A stretch of DNA of 64,000 bases from Pseudomonadota bacterium (lineage in GTDB: Bacteria; Pseudomonadota; Gammaproteobacteria; Burkholderiales; Burkholderiaceae_C), in assembly GCA_021805825.1 (NCBI GenBank), contig JAJZEC010000002.1, positions 1-64,000 on the forward strand. Reading direction: 5' to 3'. Shown here one piece after another: positions 57,750-64,000 of this stretch. A program made the position numbers and the translations under genes. The first letter of the stretch is position 1. Every line of letters starts with the position of its first letter. The notes beneath the pieces are model-generated. The model was given only the letters and a program-made list of their open reading frames with translations, made no database searches and was not told the DNA's origin.

Positions 57750-59273
57750 TCAGGCGTCGAACAGGTCGTGCTGCGCAGGCGCCGGCAAGTCGCCGCGCAC
57801 CACGGCGTAGCGCTGCAGGGTGCGTCGGCGCGCCTGCGCGTGATCGACCACCGGCAGCGGGTACTCCTCACCGAGGCGCACTCCGGCCTCGCCCAGCTGC
57901 TGCGACGGGGCCAGCCAGGGCGCGTGGATCCAGCGCGCATCCAGCCGGGCCAGCTCGGGCAACTGGCTGCGGATGTAGCTGCCGTCGGGATCAAACCTGC
58001 GGCTCTGCTCGACGGGGTTGAAAATCCGGAACCACGGCTGGGCGTCGCAGCCGCTGGACGACACCCACTGCCAGCCGCCGTTGTTCGAGGCGAGGTCGAA
58101 ATCGAGCAGCCAGCGCGCGAAATGCGCCTCGCCGAGCCGCCAGTCCAGCCCGAGATCCTTGCACAGGAAGCTGCCGGTGACCATGCGCAGGCGGTTGTGC
58201 ATGCGCCCGCTGCGCAGCAGTTCGCGCATGGCCGCGTCGACCAGGGGGTAGCCGGTGCGCCCCGCGCACCACGCCTGCAGCAGCCCGGGCGCCTCGTCCC
58301 ACGCGATCGCCTCGTACTCCGGGCGCAGGCAGCGACCCTGGGCGACCTGGGGATGGTGGTACAGCACCTGGGCGTAGAACTCGCGCCAGATGAGTTCGGA
58401 CACCCAGGACTCGGCGCCGGCGTCGCCCTGCTCGAGCAGCGGCCAGGCGTGGCGCAGCAGTTCGCGCACGCTCAACGTGCCGAAACGCAGGTGTACCGAA
58501 AGACCGCTGGTGGCCTGCAGAGCCGGAACATCGCGTTGCGCCGCGTAATCGCGCAGGCGCGGCTGGAATGTCCGCCAGGCATGCCGCGCCCCGCGGCTGC
58601 CCGGCTCGACCTGCGGCGGCAGATCGACCGGCTGGTCGAAGCCCAGTCGATCCAGCCCGGGGATCGGCGGCATGTCGGCAGACGCCGGCAACAGGCACTG
58701 CGGCCCCAGCGGGCAGTCGCGTTCGCGCAGCAGTTCCCCGCCGCGCGCGCGCAGCCGCGCGAGCCAGGCCTTCTTGTAGGGGGTGAACACCCGGTACGGA
58801 CGCCCCTGTCCGGTGTGCAGCGACTGCGGGGGCATCAGCACCTGGTCATCCCAGGACTGGAAATCCACGCCGCAGGCGGCCAGTTCCCCGGCCACCTCGG
58901 CATCCCGACGCACGGCCTCGGGCTCGTAGTCGCGATGGGTGAACACCGCCTGCGCCTCCAGCTGCCGCGCCAGCCGCGGCAAGACCTGCGCGGGCCGCCC
59001 GTGCAGCACCCACAGCGCGCCGCCCAGCGCGCGCAACTCCAGGTCGAGTTCGTGCAGCGTGCGGTGCAGGAACAACACCCGGCGGTCGCCACGGATGCCC
59101 TGGCGCAACAGGGGCTCCAGGATTCCGGTATCCAGCACAAAGACCAGCTGCACCCTGCGGCAGGCCTGCAAGGCCTGCTGCAGCGCGGTATGGTCGTGCA
59201 GGCGCAGATCGCGGCGCAACCAGACGAGGCCGAGGTCCGGGCGGGCGCCGGGCGATGGCTGGGCGCTGGACAT
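57750..59273 (-). CDS. phrB: Deoxyribodipyrimidine photolyase (class I CPD type)
   Basis: A 507-residue flavoprotein repairing cyclobutane pyrimidine dimers with light. The N-terminal Rossmann-type antenna domain starts LGLVWLRRDLRLHDHTAL. The FAD domain has TSGLSVHLRFGTLSVREL, SELIWREFYAQVLYHHP, RTGYPLVDAAMRELLRSG, RMHNRLRMVTGSFLCKDLG and WLLDFDLASNNGGWQWVSS. Asp in DFDLASNNGGWQW and the Trp residues fit photolyase more than cryptochrome. It converges on chpA and is divergent from yqgE. Confidence 0.94.
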   Translation of the reverse strand: MSSAQPSPGARPDLGLVWLRRDLRLHDHTALQQALQACRRVQLVFVLDTGILEPLLRQGIRGDRRVLFLHRTLHELDLELRALGGALWVLHGRPAQVLPRLARQLEAQAVFTHRDYEPEAVRRDAEVAGELAACGVDFQSWDDQVLMPPQSLHTGQGRPYRVFTPYKKAWLARLRARGGELLRERDCPLGPQCLLPASADMPPIPGLDRLGFDQPVDLPPQVEPGSRGARHAWRTFQPRLRDYAAQRDVPALQATSGLSVHLRFGTLSVRELLRHAWPLLEQGDAGAESWVSELIWREFYAQVLYHHPQVAQGRCLRPEYEAIAWDEAPGLLQAWCAGRTGYPLVDAAMRELLRSGRMHNRLRMVTGSFLCKDLGLDWRLGEAHFARWLLDFDLASNNGGWQWVSSSGCDAQPWFRIFNPVEQSRRFDPDGSYIRSQLPELARLDARWIHAPWLAPSQQLGEAGVRLGEEYPLPVVDHAQARRRTLQRYAVVRGDLPAPAQHDLFDA

Positions 59274-59348
59274 GGTGGGCAGTGGATCGTGGCGGGTGGG
59301 CTTCGGGCGTCGCCCGGTGCGGGGCGCGCCGCGATAATATGTTCGGTC

Positions 59349-59924
59349 ATGAAATCCCGCAGCGACGCATCGAACCTGAGCAACCAGTTCCTGATTGCGA
59401 TGCCGGGCATGGTCGATTCGTCCTTCGCCGGCAGCGTGATCTATGTCTGCGAGCATTCCGCCCGCGGCGCGCTGGGCCTGGTGATCAATCGCCCGACCGA
59501 CATCGTGCTCAAGGATCTGTTCGAGCGCATCGAACTGCCGTTGCAGCAGCCGGAACTGGCCGCGCAGACGGTCTACTACGGCGGGCCGGTGCAGACCGAG
59601 CGCGGCTTCGTGCTGCACGACCCGACCGAGCGCAGCTATGCGTCGACGCTGCAGGTGGCGGGCGGCCTGCAGATGACCACCTCGAAGGACGTGCTGGAAC
59701 AGATCTCGGCGGACGAAGGGCCGCGACGTTTCTTCGTCGCCCTCGGCTACTCGGGCTGGAGCGCCGGCCAGCTGGAGGAAGAGATCGCGCACAACGGCTG
59801 GCTGACCGTGGAGGCCGATTCGCGCGTGGTGTTCGAGATCGCCGCCGAACAGCGCTTCGACGCCGCGATGTCCCTGATGGGCATCGACCCCCTGAGCCTG
59901 TCGAGCACGGCCGGCCATGCCTGA
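59349..59924 (+). CDS. yqgE: YqgE/AlgH family protein (UPF0301)
   Basis: A 191-residue protein. SNLSNQFLIAMPGMVDSSFA, VIYVCEHSARGALGLVINRP and VYYGGPVQTERGFVLHDP are the family signatures, and FFVALGYSGWSAGQLEEEI lies near the end. The fold is known but the biochemical role is not. It overlaps ruvX by 8 bp, an arrangement common in proteobacteria. Confidence 0.93.
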   Translation: MKSRSDASNLSNQFLIAMPGMVDSSFAGSVIYVCEHSARGALGLVINRPTDIVLKDLFERIELPLQQPELAAQTVYYGGPVQTERGFVLHDPTERSYASTLQVAGGLQMTTSKDVLEQISADEGPRRFFVALGYSGWSAGQLEEEIAHNGWLTVEADSRVVFEIAAEQRFDAAMSLMGIDPLSLSSTAGHA

Positions 59925-60336
59925 GGCCGCGGGCACCGCCGCCGATGCCGCGGTGCTGATGGGCTTCGACTACGGTACCCGGCTGATCGGGGTTGCCGTG
60001 GGCAACACCATCACGCGCACCGCCACCGCGCTGTGCAGCGTGCGCGCCGAGCAGCGTCAGCAGCGTTTCGAAGCGATTTCCAGCCTTCTCGCGCAATGGC
60101 GCCCGGCGCGCCTGGTGGTCGGCCTTCCGCTGTCGCGCGACGAAGGCGCCGAGCAGGCGCGCAGCGCGCAGGCGCGCCGCTTCGCCAACCAGCTGCACGG
60201 ACGCTTCGGCCTGCCGGTGGCGCTGGTCGACGAGCGCTACACCTCGCGCATCGCCGAGGACGGCGGCGCGCCCGACGTCGATGCCGAATCGGCCCGCCTG
60301 ATCCTGGAACAATACCTGCAAAGCCCCAGCGCATGA
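59917..60336 (+). CDS. ruvX: Putative pre-16S rRNA nuclease (RuvX/YqgF)
   Basis: A 139-residue RNase H-fold protein. The catalytic Asp is in LMGFDYGTRLIGVAVGN, VVGLPLSRDEG is strand 4, and ALVDERYTSRIAE holds the second acidic site. YqgF takes part in 5' maturation of 16S rRNA; a Holliday-junction role has also been proposed. It overlaps yqgE upstream and pyrR downstream (ATGA). Confidence 0.93.
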   Translation: MPEAAGTAADAAVLMGFDYGTRLIGVAVGNTITRTATALCSVRAEQRQQRFEAISSLLAQWRPARLVVGLPLSRDEGAEQARSAQARRFANQLHGRFGLPVALVDERYTSRIAEDGGAPDVDAESARLILEQYLQSPSA

Positions 60337-60860
60337 ACCCTTCCTCCCCTCCCGACGCGGAAGCGCTGTACCTGCGCCTGCGCGAACTCGTGCGCGACTG
60401 GCTGGCCGCGCAACCGGCTTCCCCGACCTTTGTCGGGGTGTACTCCGGAGGCGCCTGGCTGGCGCAGCGCCTGCACGCGGATCTGCGCCCCGGCACCCCG
60501 CTGGGCGTGGTGTCGTCGACCCTGCATCGGGATGACTTCGCCCAGCGCGGCCTGCATCCCAGCGGCAACCGCACCGAGTTGCCCTTCGAGGTCAACGGCC
60601 GCGCGATCCTGCTGGTCGACGACGTGCTCTACACCGGGCGCACGATCCGCGCGGCGATCAACGAGCTCTACGATTTCGGTCGCCCGGCGCGCATCGACCT
60701 GGCGGTGCTGGTCGACCGTGGCGGACGCGAACTGCCGATCTGCGCCGACCTCGTCGGCGCGCGCATCGAACTGCCCGCGCAGCGCATGCTCGCGCTGGAG
60801 CGCGACCCCGCGGCCGGTCCGCAGGCCATGCGCATGGCGTACCTGGAGTCCGAATCCTGA
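60333..60860 (+). CDS. pyrR: PyrR-type phosphoribosyltransferase
   Basis: A 175-residue type I phosphoribosyltransferase. The PRPP loop is [21 protein letters not shown], and [20 protein letters not shown] is typical of PyrR. In Bacillus PyrR is a uracil phosphoribosyltransferase that attenuates pyr mRNA; in proteobacteria its regulatory role is uncertain. No pyr attenuator hairpin is visible upstream, because the gene overlaps ruvX. It overlaps pyrB by one base. Confidence 0.92.
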   Translation: MNPSSPPDAEALYLRLRELVRDWLAAQPASPTFVGVYSGGAWLAQRLHADLRPGTPLGVVSSTLHRDDFAQRGLHPSGNRTELPFEVNGRAILLVDDVLYTGRTIRAAINELYDFGRPARIDLAVLVDRGGRELPICADLVGARIELPAQRMLALERDPAAGPQAMRMAYLESES

Positions 60861-61816
60861 TGGCCTCGCACCCCCAACTCAACCGCCACGGCGAGCTGCG
60901 CCACCTGCTGTCCACCGAAGGCCTGCCGCGCGACGTGCTGCTGCACATCATGGACACGGCGCAGGGCTTCATGAGCTTCGGCGAGCGCGAGGTCAAGAAG
61001 GTGCCGCTGCTGCGCGGCAAGAGCGTGTTCAACCTGTTCTTCGAGAACTCCACGCGGACGCGCACGACCTTCGAGATCGCCGCGCAGCGGCTGTCGGCCG
61101 ACGTGTTCAATCTGGACATCCAGCGCTCCAGCACCTCCAAGGGAGAATCGCTGCTCGATACCATCGCCAATCTGGAGGCGATGGACGCCGACATCTTCGT
61201 CGTGCGCCACAGCCAGAGCGGGGCGCCGTTCCTCATCGCCTCGCATGTGCCCGAGCACGTGCACGTGGTCAATGCCGGGGACGGGCGTCATGCCCACCCC
61301 ACGCAGGGCCTGCTGGACATGATGACCATCCGCCACTTCAAGCCCGATTTCCACGCGTTGCGCGTGGCCATCGTGGGGGACATCCTGCATTCACGGGTCG
61401 CTCGCTCGGACATCCACGCGCTGACCACGCTGGGCGTGCCGGAGGTACGTGCGGTCGGGCCCAAGACCCTCGTACCGCAGGATCTGCAGCAGATGGGAGT
61501 GCGCGTGTGCCATGACATCGACGAGGGCCTGCGCGACGCCGACGTGATCATCACCCTGCGCCTGCAGAACGAGCGCATGGCCGGTGGACTGCTGCCGTCA
61601 GCAAGCGAATTCCACATGATGTACGGCCTCACCCCGCAGCGCCTGCGACTGGCGCGCCCGGATGCGATCGTCATGCACCCGGGGCCGATCAACCGCGGGG
61701 TCGAGCTCGACTCCACGGTGGCCGACGGCCCGCAGAGCGTGATCCTGCCGCAGGTGCGATTCGGCATTGCCGTGCGCATGGCGGTGCTGTCCATCATTGC
61801 CAACACCGGCAGCTGA
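60860..61816 (+). CDS. pyrB: Aspartate carbamoyltransferase catalytic subunit
   Basis: A 318-residue enzyme of pyrimidine synthesis. [19 protein letters not shown] binds carbamoyl phosphate, with [16 protein letters not shown] next. [24 protein letters not shown] and [13 protein letters not shown] follow, and [13 protein letters not shown] closes the active site. No pyrI regulatory subunit is present. The following gene encodes the dihydroorotase-like partner, so this is the class that forms PyrB6-PyrC'6 dodecamers. Confidence 0.97.
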   Translation: MASHPQLNRHGELRHLLSTEGLPRDVLLHIMDTAQGFMSFGEREVKKVPLLRGKSVFNLFFENSTRTRTTFEIAAQRLSADVFNLDIQRSSTSKGESLLDTIANLEAMDADIFVVRHSQSGAPFLIASHVPEHVHVVNAGDGRHAHPTQGLLDMMTIRHFKPDFHALRVAIVGDILHSRVARSDIHALTTLGVPEVRAVGPKTLVPQDLQQMGVRVCHDIDEGLRDADVIITLRLQNERMAGGLLPSASEFHMMYGLTPQRLRLARPDAIVMHPGPINRGVELDSTVADGPQSVILPQVRFGIAVRMAVLSIIANTGS

Positions 61817-61820
61817 ACCC

Positions 61821-63119
61821 ATGAACGAGCCTACTTCCCTCCTCGTGCGCGGTGGCGTGCTGGTCGACCCGTCCAGCGGCATGCATTGCCGCGGCGACCT
61901 GGCGATCGCCGGCGAGCGCATCCATGCGGTGGGCGCCGAAGCCGCCGGGTTCCATGCCGAACGGGTGATCGACGCCGACGGCTGCCTGGTCATGCCGGGG
62001 CTGATGGACTTGTGCGCGCGGCTGGGCGAACCCGGCGGCGAAGCCGCCGGGCTGCTCGATTCCGAACTCGCCGCGGCCGGCGCGGGCGGGGTCACGCGCG
62101 TGGTCTGCCCGCCCGATACCGACCCCGTGCTCGATGAGCCCAGCCTGGTCGAGATGCTGCGCTGGCGGGCGCGCCGCATCAAGCGCTCCCGCGTGTACGC
62201 GCTGGGCGCGCTGACCGTCGGCCTGCGCGGCGAGCGACTGGCCGAGATGGCCTCGCTGGTCAAGGCCAGCTGCATCGGCCTGTCCCAGGCAGGCACCCCG
62301 CTGACCGATACCCAGATGCTGCTGCGGGCGATGCAGTACGCCAGCACCTTCGGCTACAAGGTGTGGCTGCCGGCGATCGACGCGCACCTCGGGCGCGGCG
62401 TGGCCGCCAGCGGCCCCTACGCCCAGCGGCTCGGGCTGGTCGGCGTTCCGGTGGTCGCCGAGACCGTGGCGCTGCAGACGATCTTCGAGCTCGTGCGCGC
62501 CACCGGCTGCGCCGTGCACCTGTGCCGGATGTCGAGCGCTGCCGGGGTGGAACTGCTGCGGCGTGCGAAGGCCGAAGGGCTGCCGGTCAGCGCCGACGTG
62601 TCCATCCACAACCTGCTGCTCACCGACCTCGACATCGGCTGGTTCGACGCCCGCATGCGGCTGGAACCTCCGCTGCGCCAGCAGGCCGACCGCGAAGCGC
62701 TGCAACAGGCCTTGGCCGACGGCACCATCGATGCGCTGGTATCGGATCACACACCGGTGGAAAGCGACGACAAGATCCTGCCCTTCGGCGAAGCCGCCCC
62801 GGGCGCCAGCGGCGTCGAGCTGCTGCTGCCCGCGGTTCTCGAGTATGCCCGCCGCTGCCGCCTGCCGATGCCGCAGGCGCTGGCCGCGGTGACCACCCGC
62901 GCAGCCGCGGCGGCGCGCATCGAGCCGCCGCGGCTGCAAGCGGGTGCGGCCGCCGAGTGCATCGTCGTCGACCCCGAGGTGCGCTGGAAGCCCCTGCCCG
63001 AGTCGCTGCACAGTCGGGCCAAGCACACTCCGCTGGGAGATTTCGAGCTGCAAGGCCGGGTGCGGGCCACCATCATCGATGGTCGCCTGATCCACGAGCA
63101 GGCGCCGGCCGCGCCGTGA
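61821..63119 (+). CDS. pyrX: Catalytically inactive dihydroorotase-like protein (PyrC'/PyrX)
   Basis: A 432-residue amidohydrolase-fold protein. Where dihydroorotase has the metal-binding D-x-H-x-H, this one reads MDLCARLGEPG, with Cys65 and Arg67 in place of the two His. The C-terminal SDHTPVESDDK motif is kept. The inactive form is known in Pseudomonas and relatives as a structural partner needed for PyrB assembly. It starts 4 bp after pyrB and overlaps plsC. The working dihydroorotase must be encoded elsewhere in the genome. Confidence 0.9.
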   Translation: MNEPTSLLVRGGVLVDPSSGMHCRGDLAIAGERIHAVGAEAAGFHAERVIDADGCLVMPGLMDLCARLGEPGGEAAGLLDSELAAAGAGGVTRVVCPPDTDPVLDEPSLVEMLRWRARRIKRSRVYALGALTVGLRGERLAEMASLVKASCIGLSQAGTPLTDTQMLLRAMQYASTFGYKVWLPAIDAHLGRGVAASGPYAQRLGLVGVPVVAETVALQTIFELVRATGCAVHLCRMSSAAGVELLRRAKAEGLPVSADVSIHNLLLTDLDIGWFDARMRLEPPLRQQADREALQQALADGTIDALVSDHTPVESDDKILPFGEAAPGASGVELLLPAVLEYARRCRLPMPQALAAVTTRAAAAARIEPPRLQAGAAAECIVVDPEVRWKPLPESLHSRAKHTPLGDFELQGRVRATIIDGRLIHEQAPAAP

Positions 63120-63856
63120 TCCGGCAGCTGCGCCTGGGCGCCATGCTGCTGCGCCTGGGCATCGAACTGCTGCGCGGCAGCTGGCGCATGCGCGGCTTCG
63201 ACCGCTTGAGCCCGGCGCGGCGGCAAGCCGCCATCCGCGCCTGGTCGCGCCGCGTGCTGCGCGCCTGCCGCTGCAGCCTGCAGGTCGTCGGACAGCCGTA
63301 CCCGCAGGCATGCCTGGTGGCTGCCAACCACGTGTCGTGGCTGGATATCGTGGCGCTCAACGCGTCGCGCCCCACGCGCTTCGTCTCCAAGGCCGACGTC
63401 CACCGCTGGCCGCTGCTGGGCTGGCTGGCGGCCGGCGCCGGCACGCTGTTCATCGAGCGCGAACGCCCGCGCGACGCCCTGCGCGTAGTGCACGACATGG
63501 CCGCCTGCCTGCGCGACGGCCATCAGATCACGGTATTCCCCGAGGGCACGACCTCCGACGGAAGCCGCATCCTGCCGCTGCATGCCAACCTGTTCCAGGC
63601 CGCGGCCAGCAGTGGCACCCCGGTGCAACCGGTGCTGCTGCGCTACGTCGATGCCGGCGGCGCCCCCAGCCGCGCGGCCGCCTACATCGACGACGACAGC
63701 CTGCTGGACACGCTGCGCCGCATCGCCGCGGCCCGCCCCGCGCGGGTCATCGTGCACTACCTGCCCGTGCTGCATGGCGACGACCGGCGCCAGCTCGCGC
63801 AAGCCGTGCAGGACGCGCTGCATGCCGCGCTGCATACCGGCGGCGGCGGCCACTGA
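63116..63856 (+). CDS. plsC: 1-acyl-sn-glycerol-3-phosphate acyltransferase
   Basis: A 246-residue membrane-associated acyltransferase. The NHx4D motif is in AANHVSWLDIVAL, FERERPRDA-type block II appears as LFIERERPRDALR, and block III is VFPEGTTSDGS. It acylates lysophosphatidate to phosphatidate. The GTG start at 63116 overlaps the stop of the dihydroorotase-like gene; no ATG gives the hydrophobic N-terminus LRLGAMLLRLGIELL. It is the last gene of the yqgE-plsC run. Confidence 0.93.
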   Translation: MIRQLRLGAMLLRLGIELLRGSWRMRGFDRLSPARRQAAIRAWSRRVLRACRCSLQVVGQPYPQACLVAANHVSWLDIVALNASRPTRFVSKADVHRWPLLGWLAAGAGTLFIERERPRDALRVVHDMAACLRDGHQITVFPEGTTSDGSRILPLHANLFQAAASSGTPVQPVLLRYVDAGGAPSRAAAYIDDDSLLDTLRRIAAARPARVIVHYLPVLHGDDRRQLAQAVQDALHAALHTGGGGH

Positions 63857-63944
63857 GCAGGCCGCCCTGTTGCCCGCTGCGCCCCGCGTACCGTCGGCAG
63901 GACATGGGCGTCCCGCGCACGATGGCCTGCTAGACTGCCGGGCT

Positions 63945-64000
63945 GTCTCGCCATGGTTCAATGGATAGAACAAGCCCCTCCTAAGGGCTAGATGCAGGTT
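63945..64000 (+). tRNA. tRNA-Arg (CCT), truncated by the window end
   Basis: The 5' 56 nt of a tRNA starting GTCTCGC, with D-arm GGTTCAATGGAT, anticodon stem-loop AGCCC-CTCCTAA-GGGCT (anticodon CCT) and the start of the T-arm GCAGGTT. The 3' part lies beyond the window. The sequence resembles argW-type tRNA-Arg, a frequent integration site. Confidence 0.92.

Noticed and set aside
60300-60333. PyrR-regulated attenuator before pyrR
   Set aside because: pyrR overlaps ruvX by 4 bp, leaving no leader; no anti-terminator/terminator pair is present.

Overview
The window is a GC-rich proteobacterial chromosome segment. EarP beside an EF-P carrying Arg32, a short second IF-1, a phasin, a Gram-negative trimeric porin and the hemL/thiD/rubredoxin/pil-chp and yqgE-ruvX-pyrR-pyrB-pyrC'-plsC blocks all point to the Betaproteobacteria, probably the order Burkholderiales. 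I cannot name the genus from sequence alone.

Layout. 1-2043 is the end of an integrated element: a possible IS end, an unusual run of hairpins, an excisionase and a tyrosine integrase that stops against the 3' end of tRNA-His. 2044-13480 is housekeeping: ppiD, tRNA-Val, HU, a tartrate/D-malate-type dehydrogenase, pgsA, uvrC, a family-5 uracil-DNA glycosylase, earP, efp, a DUF2007 protein, an amino acid permease and an IF-1. 13811-31001 is a phenylacetate catabolic island: paaZ, an enoyl-CoA hydratase, an IclR regulator, paaY, paaX, a Pat-like acetyltransferase, a ferredoxin-type reductase, a diiron oxygenase, then paaG-H-I-K-J and a porin. 31654-38415 is a minus-strand run (nitroreductase, pncB, a 2-hydroxyacid dehydrogenase, rmuC, B12-dependent ribonucleotide reductase). 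38783-47990 holds a phasin, hydrolases, a CBS protein, an RNase II-type enzyme, a TonB-like protein, mtgA, hemL, a thiD-like gene and rubredoxin. 48136-57728 is the pilG-H-I-J-chpA chemosensory operon for type IV pili. 57750-63856 holds a photolyase and the yqgE-to-plsC operon, and the window ends inside a tRNA-Arg(CCT).

Main finding. The phenylacetate island encodes CoA ligation (PaaK), epoxide isomerisation (PaaG), ring opening (PaaZ), beta-oxidation (PaaH, PaaJ), thioesterases (PaaI, PaaY) and the regulator PaaX. The multicomponent epoxidase PaaABCDE is absent from the window. In its place, divergent from paaG, is a two-gene operon: one 342-residue protein with a complete E/ExxH + E/ExxH diiron ligand set, and a reductase with an N-terminal 2Fe-2S domain and C-terminal FAD/NAD domains. 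The simplest reading is a compact phenylacetyl-CoA epoxidase unrelated in architecture to PaaABCDE. The promoters of this operon and of paaZ share TGATAC/GTATCA half-sites at 26-28 bp spacing, which would place both under PaaX. A Pat-type lysine acetyltransferase in the same operon could control PaaK post-translationally.

A second unusual item is a run of hairpins at 222-371 with repeated TTGGC-like loops, followed by an intrinsic terminator. It may be a small RNA of the integrated element.
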